Shown here piece by piece: positions 11,542 to 20,272 of a stretch of 64,000 nt of DNA (positions within the stretch are counted from its first letter, which is position 1; every line of letters begins with the position of its first letter). Source of the DNA: Lachancea dasiensis. Taxonomy: Eukaryota > Ascomycota > Saccharomycetes > Saccharomycetales > Saccharomycetaceae. The translations under genes were made by a program, and so were the position numbers. Where the stretch lies: positions 1,718,674 to 1,782,673 of the forward strand of contig LT598461.1 in NCBI GenBank assembly GCA_900074725.1, read 5' to 3'. A model generated the notes under the pieces. It did no database searches. It was not told the origin of the DNA and saw only the letters and a program-made list of their open reading frames with translations.

Positions 11542-13515
11542 TTATGTTACCGTATAGTTTTCGGAAGAGCCCAGCTGTCTTCTCAGATCTTCGTTGGATC
11601 CATTGTGGGGCAATATACCCCCGAACCTAGGGGGTTGCATAGTATCGTCATCGTCAAGAATACCACTCACCCTTTGATGTGCCATTTGTGATTGGAATTG
11701 TTGAACGTTGTTTTGCGACGTCAAGCTATTATTCCTGGAGTTTGCCGCACTGATATTCCTGAAAGAACCCGCAGGTTTATACACTTTGGGGAACATAAGA
11801 TCGGCCGGGTTTGTCATAACAACACTTTGTCTCAAGTGGTGGGGTAGACTCTGAGCCTGATTAGCATGGTTCGAGAGAGTTCCAGTTGTAGCAACCGGCG
11901 CTGAAGTTTGATTGTAAAATAGTTCTGGATGATCGATTGGATTCACCACTGGTCCCGAAACGCCGTTAGAGTACGTTGACTTTCCGATTTTCTTATATGA
12001 TGTCAAAGAAGAGGTTGATTCCGAGAATGGGAGATGGGAAGGAGTAGGTAATTCTTCAATATTCTCAAGAGCTTGGGGGTGGTAATATTGCTGTAGAGCA
12101 TGCGCTTGGTGAGCATACACATGTGGTCCGCCTGAACCGTTGTATGGTTGTTGTTGGTACTGAGGTTGGTAATAGGCTTGTGGCGCCTGCTGGAGGTGCA
12201 TTTGAGAGTAGCCAGGCTGAGCCGATTGCTGCGGAAAAGAAGGCATATCCGAGTAAATCGACGAAACGGGTCTCCGACCATTGTCTACTGGCAGCGGCAA
12301 CCTTGAATGTTCTTCATGGAAGTGTGGGTTGCTGATGCTAGCACTTTGTTGGTAAGATTGTTGAGCCTTGACCGCTGAATTGATCTGTGATGAGGCTTCT
12401 GCTGGAAGCAACTCTGAGGTATTAAATCCTCTATTTACGGAGACCATTTCTTCGGGATGGTCATTACCACTCGTTCTCTCAGTCTTCACTGTCCCATTTC
12501 TGTCCAGATAAACTTCGTAGATACTTTTCATACGTTTGATATTCTCTTCTTCTTTGGAAGTCAAGAACTGTTCATTTTCATCGTCTGCAGGTAGAGCACT
12601 ATCGTTGTGCTGGCTAATTTCACGGCTGGCATCCACGAAGGACCTGTGGGAACTTGAATCATCAGTATTGAAGGAAGTACTCTCCCTTGCACTTTTTTCG
12701 GGATCGAGGCCAATGGTGGAAGTTATGTAGCCTTGCTTTACGTCACCCCTGGCGTTCTTTATAGGACTATCCTCGATTTCGGATGTCACGTCTTCGTTGA
12801 GTTCACTGCTCACTTTCGTCGCTAATTCATGCGCCAGGTTGTCGTCATCCATTTTGGTCCAGTGGGAAACAGATTCGACAGACTGCATATTGCTGCTGCC
12901 AAAAGAGTCTCTCAAATGGGTAAGAGAAGCAACATGCGGTCTTTGTAGTCCGAAGCTCGATTTTGGAAGCGAAACTTCACTGGCGCTTCTAGAAGCCAGT
13001 TTGTAGCCATCTAAATCGTGGTTTTGTATGGAACGCGCGAATGATCTCAGTTGATCTGCATCACTACTATCTGGTAGATGGAATGGATCTACGGGAAAAT
13101 TGCTATTGGAAACGGAGTGGTGATAGGAGTTTCTTGGGTATCCAAGGTCTTTAGACTCGTGGTCGTAGTTGGTATCAAACATACGTCCAGGTACGCTGCG
13201 TTCTCTTAATTCTACGTTGTGATCAACAGAAGGCAAATACTCTCCGTCTCCATCGAACTCTGGGTCATTATCAAAGTTTGCTTCTTTCTTGCCTCTTTTC
13301 CATACTTTGTAAAGTACTAACGCTAAGACCACTGCAACAACAAAAACAGGAACGACAACAGCTACAACAACGGCCGCCGTCTCCGTTGAGTCGGTAGGTT
13401 TTTCACATCCGCTTCCAGAGCATGAACTAGAGGACGAACTTGACGTCGAAGATTGGGAAGATGAAGAGTCGGATTTAGCGGTGCGATCCGACCTTGGATA
13501 CAGCTTTTGGTGCAT
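11542..13515 (-). CDS. TOS2/SKG6: TOS2/SKG6-family single-pass membrane protein
   Basis: Bud-neck and bud-tip membrane protein family; in S. cerevisiae Tos2 helps anchor Cdc24 at growth sites and Skg6 is its duplicate. The 657-residue product has a short Ser-rich N-terminus, one transmembrane helix (about residues 47-70, AAVVVAVVVPVFVVAVVLAL) followed by basic residues KVWKRGKK, and a long cytoplasmic tail. The tail is rich in Ser/Asn, with a Gln/Tyr-rich stretch near residue 440-470. Only one copy is expected in a non-duplicated genome, and its neighbours (IMP3 on one side, U5 and PET54 on the other) combine the contexts of both S. cerevisiae copies. Confidence 0.9.
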   Translation of the reverse strand: MHQKLYPRSDRTAKSDSSSSQSSTSSSSSSSCSGSGCEKPTDSTETAAVVVAVVVPVFVVAVVLALVLYKVWKRGKKEANFDNDPEFDGDGEYLPSVDHNVELRERSVPGRMFDTNYDHESKDLGYPRNSYHHSVSNSNFPVDPFHLPDSSDADQLRSFARSIQNHDLDGYKLASRSASEVSLPKSSFGLQRPHVASLTHLRDSFGSSNMQSVESVSHWTKMDDDNLAHELATKVSSELNEDVTSEIEDSPIKNARGDVKQGYITSTIGLDPEKSARESTSFNTDDSSSHRSFVDASREISQHNDSALPADDENEQFLTSKEEENIKRMKSIYEVYLDRNGTVKTERTSGNDHPEEMVSVNRGFNTSELLPAEASSQINSAVKAQQSYQQSASISNPHFHEEHSRLPLPVDNGRRPVSSIYSDMPSFPQQSAQPGYSQMHLQQAPQAYYQPQYQQQPYNGSGGPHVYAHQAHALQQYYHPQALENIEELPTPSHLPFSESTSSLTSYKKIGKSTYSNGVSGPVVNPIDHPELFYNQTSAPVATTGTLSNHANQAQSLPHHLRQSVVMTNPADLMFPKVYKPAGSFRNISAANSRNNSLTSQNNVQQFQSQMAHQRVSGILDDDDTMQPPRFGGILPHNGSNEDLRRQLGSSENYTVT

Positions 13516-14247
13516 CTCAGATCTCGAGCTTTTGGGCGTAGCTATCGCGGTAGTTGTTCAGCGCAGATCGAAAGCGTGCGGTTTGTGAGTGAGCAATGTT
13601 ATTCACCTTGGTTCCCTCAGAACGCTGGAACGGTGTTTTTTATCAATTGTAGGATATGAAAGGTTTGGCAATAAACTTAACGCGATGTGAGGTACTTGCC
13701 GGATCATCCAAACCAACCGGTCACTTTTTATTTTTATTTTTGTTTTTTGTTTTTTTTGACATCGCGCGCAGCATCAAGACACGAACTTTTTGGTATTTAT
13801 TTTTCCTTGTTAGATATGAGCACAAATTTCGCGTTTCCATCGTCCTCGAATGACAGCATCTTTCACCGAGCGCGTTTACGAGAAACAGTGCTCCATCGTA
13901 TGGAACGCTTGCAGAATATCTTTGACCTTTCGCCGAACTCCCGCACTGGAGAGAAGGCGAAAAGGAAGCGCTTGACGGTATGCTAGAGGCACGGGCGATT
14001 GACTGGTCAAATCCAGCGATCCCTCACTCGTTCATTGCTTGGACAAGCGTGGAGCAGCAACTTTCAAATCGTTTCCCCATAATACAAACTGTTTACCGGT
14101 TACATGAAGTTTAAAAAAAAAACAAACCCAAGTAGTATGTAAAGAGTATCTTACTGAAAAGTGTTCGCACTTACCAAATTAGCCCAAGTTGTTCCTCATC
14201 GATGAACTCATCGCGTCGAGTTGTGGGTGAAATTAGTATTATTGCGT
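13516..14247. other. region between TOS2/SKG6 and the U5 gene
   Basis: Contains the TOS2/SKG6 promoter, T-rich tracts near 13725-13760, and a small open frame at 13816-13986 listed separately. Nothing else is recognised. Confidence 0.6.
13816..13986 (+). CDS. possible small ORF, unknown (perhaps first exon)
   Basis: An ATG-started frame of 56 codons encodes a basic, helix-prone peptide (RARLRETVLHRMERLQNIFD in its middle, ending EKAKRKRLTVC). I do not recognise it. The last codons before the stop contain GTATGC at 13978-13983, which is close to the yeast 5' splice site GTATGT, so this could be exon 1 of a spliced gene. An acceptor TTAG at 14179-14182 would add a short tail, but no good TACTAAC branch site lies between. 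The frame may also be chance. Confidence 0.3.
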   Translation: MSTNFAFPSSSNDSIFHRARLRETVLHRMERLQNIFDLSPNSRTGEKAKRKRLTVC

Positions 14248-14452
14248 CAAAGTCCACATTGCTTTCTGTGGACAGTAACAAATAAAGGTAAAAGGTTCCA
14301 AAAAATACAGAGCCCAAACTCGAACCCGGTAGAGACAACACCCGGATGGTTCTGGTAAAAGGCAAGAACCATGTTCGATACAGGTTAGCAATTGTGCATT
14401 GCACAAAGCTAGTCTGATGTTGATCTCACCATGTAATGGGAAACGAGACGGG
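14248..14452 (-). ncRNA. SNR7: U5 spliceosomal snRNA
   Basis: Read on the minus strand, positions 14380-14335 carry the U5 loop-1 hairpin: the invariant GCCTTTTAC (14363-14355) sits between arms TGGTTCTT and AGAACCA, followed by TCCGGGTGTTGTCTC as in S. cerevisiae U5. A consensus Sm site ATTTTTTG lies at 14306-14299. A 3'-terminal stem with a perfect 7-bp helix (GTCCACA/TGTGGAC) lies at 14273-14252, in the place of the 3' hairpin of U5-L. Upstream, ATCAACATCA near 14423 matches the 5' region. Ends are estimated by comparison and may be off by about 10 nt. SNR7 lies between TOS2 and PET54 in S. cerevisiae too. Confidence 0.93.
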
Positions 14453-14510
14453 CCTTGGGTATTGAAAAAGTGACAGTTAGAAGAAAAAGTCCTGAAAATA
14501 TTACGACCTT

Positions 14511-14541
14511 CTTATATACTCATAATTTCTGAGCCGGGTAA
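14511..14541 (-). promoter_or_regulatory. U5 promoter: TATA box and Reb1 site
   Basis: TATATAAG on the minus strand at 14518-14511 lies about 60 bp before the estimated U5 5' end. A Reb1-type site TTACCCGG lies at 14541-14534. A TATA box at this distance fits RNA polymerase II snRNA transcription in yeast. Confidence 0.7.
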
Positions 14542-15136
14542 CAGTCGCATCATATTAGAGGTTGACGCCAAAGAATAGCACGTCGAGGACACATTTATGG
14601 CCACACAAAATGGTAAAGGTAATGCTCGTAGAGGGCCTCCCTATAGTTCTGTTTCAAGTCTCTAATCTCGAGTCGCAATCCGCTCCATATTGTACTGCCA
14701 AATCTTTATATCAATAAAAATCATCTTTATGATAAGGTCTACAAGCAAGGAAGAGATAAGCACTGGCGGTCGAGAATCAATGGCCTTGGGAGAGAACCAA
14801 CTACAAAAGTGTTCAAGAATATAAAAACGTTTTATGAGTGAGGTAGAATCGGGTTCGATGTTTCACGTTGGATGTGATCTGTAAATCAAAATTGGCCATT
14901 CCAGTCAAGTGATTTCCAGCTCTCATGATGAAGAGGTGAACAACTGTTGCTGATGGCGACTTGACTTCCGCGTGCGATATTTTGAGCAGCTTCTCCTCCC
15001 AGTTCATCAAGCGCGGTTTGTCTATTTCATTTTTTTGTCCTAAATATCAACAAACGTCGTCTAGGCGATTGATCGAATCAACATACGTTTGACTTCTCAA
15101 TAAAACAGCTATACCGTCCTTTTTATCATCCTCTCT
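14542..15136. other. U5-PET54 intergenic region
   Basis: About 600 bp between the divergent U5 and PET54 genes. It must hold the PET54 promoter. No gene or repeat recognised. Confidence 0.55.
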
Positions 15137-15937
15137 ATGAGCTCCGGAAAAGTTATCTCGAACATCTTAGGTCAACTGAAGCAAAGTGGTAGGATTGTAG
15201 GCTCGTTTCCGGCCGAGATCAATGCAAATGGAACTACTAAATTGGAGCATGGGCTACATTTAACAAATAGGATTCTGGAGCTGAAATCCTTCAATCCCTC
15301 TTTAACCAAGAATGACTTTGTAGGGCTCTTACCGCAATCGAGATTTTCTGCACCCAGTATAGCAGAATCTACCTTGCAATTCGAGGCTTTCAAAGTACGA
15401 GATCCTCGATATTTCCAGTTCAAAGACAAATACCAATTGATATTCGCAGACTACAAAAGTATGCGTGGATTCGCACAACACACTGCTTTTAGCCGCCTAG
15501 ATGGTAGTCGAATTCATTTGAGGCCTTGTAAGTCTCACTCCCCCGAGGCCAGGTATAGTAAATACGTGACCAACCTTCAAGCGGCCTTCGACTCCGGCAA
15601 CAGCTACTTTCAGCTTATAAAAAATAAGTCTGAGCCAAAATTAAATGAAGGCATAACGATGGAAAGCCTGCGACAAACAGCAAAACCTATCGAGGCTCAG
15701 TCCTTATTGGTCTGGAATTTCCCCTCTAATTTAGCGCCTTATCAGGTAATGGACAGGTTTTGGTTTTACGATATAAAACATTGTTTTAAACTTTATTGGG
15801 ACGAGGCCACAAGTCGAACCCTTACATTCATGGCGTTCAATAACAAAGAAGATTGCGTCAGGTTTTATCGCAATTTTCACGGTGTATATCTTCGCGAGGG
15901 TGATGACTGTAAACTTTTAGTTGAATTGCTATGCTAA
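15137..15937 (+). CDS. PET54: PET54, COX3 translational activator and COX1 intron splicing factor
   Basis: Mitochondrial RNA-binding protein which, with Pet122 and Pet494, activates COX3 mRNA translation and also aids splicing of the COX1 aI5-beta intron. The product is 266 residues (S. cerevisiae about 293). The C-terminal third, about 185-260 (LLVWNFPSNLAPYQVMDRFWFYDIKHC, then TLTFMAFNNKEDCVRFYRNFHG), has the look of a divergent RRM fold. Assignment rests on this plus its place between SNR7 and HSV2. Convergent with HSV2, stops 36 bp apart. Confidence 0.88.
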   Translation: MSSGKVISNILGQLKQSGRIVGSFPAEINANGTTKLEHGLHLTNRILELKSFNPSLTKNDFVGLLPQSRFSAPSIAESTLQFEAFKVRDPRYFQFKDKYQLIFADYKSMRGFAQHTAFSRLDGSRIHLRPCKSHSPEARYSKYVTNLQAAFDSGNSYFQLIKNKSEPKLNEGITMESLRQTAKPIEAQSLLVWNFPSNLAPYQVMDRFWFYDIKHCFKLYWDEATSRTLTFMAFNNKEDCVRFYRNFHGVYLREGDDCKLLVELLC

Positions 15938-15973
15938 TAAATCTTCATTATTTTCCTATTTGTATGCTATCAT

Positions 15974-17236
15974 TTATAGTTTTCTCCAGCTCTCCCGTAC
16001 TAGTTCCCAAGTTTTTCTTTGATTGCCTGCGGGTGAGGATTGTAAAGTTTCATTAACTGAATAGTTCTTAGGTTCCTTTTCTAAAAGAGCATACTTTTCC
16101 CAAATTCCACTGTTCTGCCAAACCAAGATCAGTGCATCTTCGTCGCCATCGTGACACCAGCCTACTTTGCACCTGTCGTTATAAAGATCTTGATCATTCA
16201 TTAAGTTCTTACCCTTCATGGCAGAATGCAGATGGACAGAACACATCGACCAAGTGGATCCAAGGTATTTGGGCTTCCAAAAGAATGGAACATCTTTCAA
16301 AACGTGGGTTTTATTTTTCACATCACCCTCTTCATCGGTTACTTGAAATATGTGCAGTGTTTGCTTGTCGCTCACAATCGCCAGACGGGTGCTGCGGGGA
16401 CTCCACACCATTTCATACAGATCCGCGCGATCTAGTCCCCGTCTAAACTCTTCAATCAGAGTGCCATTGTGGGTGCTGAAGATACGAATCAAAGTTCCTT
16501 GCATGGAGCACGTAGCCACCATTGATCCATTGGGACTCAACTTTATGAGCCTTATAGGTGTTTTGTGTGCTTTTATTATGGAAGTTGGAAGCTGGGCGGC
16601 ACTCGTCTCTTCTGCCTCGCTAGATTGTAAATGGGATAGGTCGGCTACTTGAACCTGGCCGGGATTTCTGACCGAGGGGTAGGCAAGGACCCCTCGTGTA
16701 ACGGCCTGAAGTCCACTTTCAGCCGAGGAGCCTTGTGTGTGAGATGATCTGCGCGTTACTCGTTGGCAAACCACGAAATCCGCTGCAGGCCCAGCGCAGG
16801 TGTCTAGGGGTGCTATAAGTCGTTTAGGATTTGTTCCAAATTGGTAGATTTCGAGTGAATTTTGTAGTACCACTACTATGTGCACCCGCGATAAGAACAC
16901 ACCTTTAACTGCAGACATGAAACTCAGTGTGATGGATTCACGTTGTTGCAAATCATCCCAGATTATCAACTTGTTGGGGGGGTAGCGAGGTTTCCGTCCT
17001 CCTCCGACAAGAGCTAGATAGTTTGTTCGATACAGCATTTTAGCGCTAGCAATGCCAGACGCATTGGAGTTCTCAAACTGCTTAGAGAGCTTGCATTCAA
17101 GTGGATCAACGTTATACACCTGAAATCCATATTGGGTCGAACAACTAAAGCAGGAGTAATCTTGGTTAAAGTTTACGCTCAGAAACTTTCCTGTATCACT
17201 AGGGGAGCCTTCCACAATAGCATTGCGCGTATTCAT
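15974..17236 (-). CDS. HSV2: HSV2, PROPPIN-family phosphoinositide-binding WD40 protein
   Basis: Seven-bladed beta-propeller of the Atg18/Atg21/Hsv2 family that binds PI3P and PI(3,5)P2; Hsv2 acts in micronucleophagy. The N-terminus KFLSVNFNQDYSCFSCSTQYGF and the block KAHKTPIRLIKLSPNGSMVATCS followed by GTLIRIF are typical. The two-site lipid motif appears as FRRG (EEFRRGLDRADLY). I start at the ATG at 17236 (420 residues); the frame stays open upstream to a TTG at 17314, but the extra residues lack the family pattern. The downstream gene in the same direction is not linked; AMA1 lies 233 bp upstream on the same strand. Confidence 0.95.
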   Translation of the reverse strand: MNTRNAIVEGSPSDTGKFLSVNFNQDYSCFSCSTQYGFQVYNVDPLECKLSKQFENSNASGIASAKMLYRTNYLALVGGGRKPRYPPNKLIIWDDLQQRESITLSFMSAVKGVFLSRVHIVVVLQNSLEIYQFGTNPKRLIAPLDTCAGPAADFVVCQRVTRRSSHTQGSSAESGLQAVTRGVLAYPSVRNPGQVQVADLSHLQSSEAEETSAAQLPTSIIKAHKTPIRLIKLSPNGSMVATCSMQGTLIRIFSTHNGTLIEEFRRGLDRADLYEMVWSPRSTRLAIVSDKQTLHIFQVTDEEGDVKNKTHVLKDVPFFWKPKYLGSTWSMCSVHLHSAMKGKNLMNDQDLYNDRCKVGWCHDGDEDALILVWQNSGIWEKYALLEKEPKNYSVNETLQSSPAGNQRKTWELVRESWRKL

Positions 17237-17468
17237 GGGTTGTGTTAACCTAAGTTGTTCGAGGGCCTTCAGTTGAAGAGGGATGACATTGTAGACATAT
17301 TTAGATTTGTCCAAACTTATTAGCTATTCATATTGCGCACTAATAAATAAAAACAACGTCGTCAGCTAACAACAAACAGTGACACACAAACAAAGAAAAT
17401 ATATAAAACCCTCAAATATTTTATCGAATATCTAGCAGTAAATTCTATTTATTATATGTTGTGCCCGC

Positions 17469-19442
17469 CTACCTGATCTGCTGGTAATTTTTCTGAATTC
17501 CTTCGACATATTCGATAAGATCACTACCGTAAATTCCTCTTTCTTGTGCCTCCAATATAGTGCATTCTTCGACATTCCAAAGTTCATAAAACCTCACAGT
17601 CTCGTCATTCGTAGCAACACATATTGACCCAAAGTCTGGAGAAGATACAGCACTCAGAACACGAAGGGCCGCCATAGAATGAACCTCAACAATTGAGTCC
17701 ATGGTCGGGTAGGAATATACTGACACCAAAGTAGGACACTCTATTTCTCTAAAACCAAAAGTTGCAACTATCTGCTTCTGCCTGAGTGACCAAATCAAAG
17801 ACGTAATTTGACCAGGAGCTTTCTTCTCCTGGAGAAGAGTTCCAGAATGGGTGTGCCAGAAACGGATGTTCCGATCTTTACTGCCACCGCCAGTTGCAAG
17901 GAGAGATTTGGACCACGGGCAAAATGCCACGGCCTTTACAGCAGCTTTGTGGGGAAGAGAAAATTGGAGTTTTGCGATGGCGAGGTCACTCGTGTCCCAG
18001 ATGGTGCAGGAATTATCGTTACCACCAACTGCCAATTGTGTAGCACCCTTGTTAGTAGACAAACCTGGTGGACATAGTTAGTACTTATGAATTGAAGTAA
18101 GAAAAAGGTATTGTATCGGTCCACAGTATTGTGCTGTGAAATAGATACCGCAAACTTGCTGCTCCTGGGCCTTGAATTTCGCAGCCGTTTTGAAAACGCC
18201 CTTCTTACTTTGAACATCCTCCAACCTTTTCCGGATGGACCTTAAATCCACTCCTCCGTGAATATTATTCACTGAGTTGTGATAGGACTCTATCTCATTT
18301 TCACCCTCCTGCTCTGGCATCTCTTGCACATGAAGATATTCGAGGTAGTTTAGCATCAGCTCCACGATGTGGACATATCCATTCTCTTGACCCACGACCA
18401 CATATCTCCTACCATCTCTCTCAATCCACTCTAGACAACATACGCCTGAGATACTTCGGTCGTTACCAACACACAAAGGCTTGTTATCAGTCAAACTATC
18501 TTCCTCACCATCAATTTGATCAAAGAGCATAATTCTTCCCTGTTTAGTCCCCACCACAAGATGTCGGTCAAACGGTGAGAACGAGACACACGTAACATAG
18601 TCTTCTCTGGACTGGAGGTATGAATATTCCAATACATTAACTGCACCATGCTTATCTGACCAAAGGTATACAGCACAACCAAGCCCAACCATAATGTTTC
18701 CCGTCACCTTGGACCATGAAATCAAATTGGAGTAGAAGTCATTTCGCAAAGAGGGTGCATCCAAAACACGATAGGGGACGTGAGAGCGAAGTCTCGTTTT
18801 CGCTCGTGGAGAAGTAGGAACTAAACTTCTCGTTCTCAGACTTTTCGAGAAGGTTTGAGATACAAGATAAGACAAAGCTTGCCTCGGCGAGAGTACAGAC
18901 AGTAAAGGATCCACTGTAGAATTATTAGGCGTGTATAAAATAGATGACTTCAGAGCAGCTAGAGTCAAACCGCTGTCACCAGTACTCTCGGCGGCTGAAA
19001 ACTGAAACACACGATCTTCATAGTGAAAGCCCAGGGCATCCGCTACAAACTGACGGTAGAGCTTCTGAAAGCTATTCAGTGCTTGGCGCTCATGTTTTGA
19101 ATCTGTAGAAGTCCCACTTGCTGCATCAATCGAGTGGTAATGCAACGTGGATCCAAGATCCCAGAAAAAAGCAGGCATACTTAGGTGTGTGGGTGAGTCA
19201 GTGACATCTGGAGAAAGTTCCCGATCTTCTAAGTCAGCTGTCTTCAGCCGCTGCGCGGATCTGAAGGCAGCTCCAGAGGCCATTTGTGGGATAAACCGAT
19301 CTGTTATCACATTGTAGTTCGCGGCCGTACTCTTTATGTTATTTTGACGGCCCTTAGGAGTACTCGTTACAAACTGACCCTTGAAAACCGTGGGTTCGGT
19401 TTGATCTGGAACCTTCCTCGTGTGTTTATTATTGTAGTTCAT
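17469..19442 (-). CDS. AMA1: AMA1, meiosis-specific APC/C activator (spliced)
   Basis: Cdc20/Cdh1-family activator that directs the anaphase-promoting complex in meiosis and sporulation. Two exons: 19442-18149 and 18064-17469, joined in frame to 629 residues (S. cerevisiae about 593). A C-box DRFIP lies near residue 48. The WD40 propeller fills residues about 230-610, and the protein ends in Ile-Arg, the IR tail that docks on APC/C. The exon junction restores the family motif QVCGL followed by GATQLAVGGNDNS; without splicing the frame ends 15 codons past the junction. In S. cerevisiae AMA1 is also spliced, under Mer1 control. The gene points the opposite way relative to HSV2 compared with S. 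cerevisiae as I remember it. Confidence 0.95.
18065..18148 (-). other. AMA1 intron, 84 nt
   Basis: Donor GTATCT (18148-18143) departs from GTATGT at the fifth base. The branch site TACTAAC is perfect at 18083-18077 and the acceptor CAG ends at 18065. The intron contains ATACCTTT at 18111-18104, one base from the S. cerevisiae Mer1 splicing enhancer AYACCCUU. A second TACTAAC occurs in exon 2 at 18057-18051 as part of Thr-Asn codons. Intron length 84 and the two phases (1 + 2) make the reading frame exact. Confidence 0.92.
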
Positions 19443-20272
19443 GCTGGCCCTAACCCAAACTGTCCCTGCTGCTTTGAACTGGGGAGCTTTTTAAATGGGG
19501 AAGCTATGCTCTCAGTAAGGGAGAGTCTAGTAGCCTAGGGGAAAATTTGTGAGCTCTTAGTCCCTAAGTGCGGTGTTCTAAATATTCTCAGGCTGTCTCT
19601 GTAGCTCGTGCTATTTTCAACCGGTGTCACAAGAATGCCAGAGAGCCAGGGACCCAGAGCGTGTTTGTTTACAATATCAGAAAACCTGTTAGAAGCAAAA
19701 AAATAATATTTTCTAGCAGCAGATTACACCCAAAGTATTCTTGATGGGGCTACAATGGAGGCCGGCTGTTTTCTCTGTGATCGTGGTTTTTGTTCTCTGC
19801 TACATTTTGCCTCTGTCGCTGTCGTCTTCTAATTAATGACAGGGTCATCAAAAACGAGCTTCATTTCAAGCTGAACGCTCACTGACATGCCTAACAATAT
19901 TGGATATACACCTCTCGAATCCTTCTCCCAAATTAATAGTAGACTTGGACATGTGTCGTTTATCGACTCGGTCCGTTACCTGCGTTGAAGAAAGCTCGCG
20001 TTTATCGACCACGAATGAACCGAGGATAGAGCCCTCACCCTAACTTCCTTATCGAGCACATATGACCTCAAAAGAAAAACCTTCGGAGGATGTTATTTCT
20101 GGAGCTCTCATGGTCTAACTAGGTTACTTGTCAACATTATTCGCTTTGCTGACACTTCTCAAATAGCTTAATTTCCCCTCCCATCACTTATAACGCCCAC
20201 CTATCACTGGCCAAAAGTGACAATTAGGGCGGAAGATGCACTCTTAAGGTTTGGATCACTGCCGTGGCCACT
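19443..20272. other. AMA1-PEX28 divergent intergenic region, 830 bp
   Basis: No gene seen. An 11-bp direct repeat CGTTTATCGAC occurs at 19957-19967 and 19999-20009, 42 bp apart, possibly a factor site. CACAAAT on the minus strand near 19543 resembles the core of the mid-sporulation element about 100 bp before the AMA1 start, but is not a full match. Confidence 0.5.

Noticed and set aside
14318-14331. B-box-like GGGTTCGAGTTT on the minus strand
   Set aside because: It is part of the U5 snRNA; no tRNA cloverleaf or A box fits around it.
17237-17314. Upstream extension of HSV2 to a TTG
   Set aside because: An ATG at 17236 gives the expected PROPPIN start; nuclear yeast genes rarely start at TTG. 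The same reasoning trims MIC26 (to 40143), TDA11 (to 48120), TEF4 (to 56560), PEX28 (to 20273) and SOV1 (to 59406).
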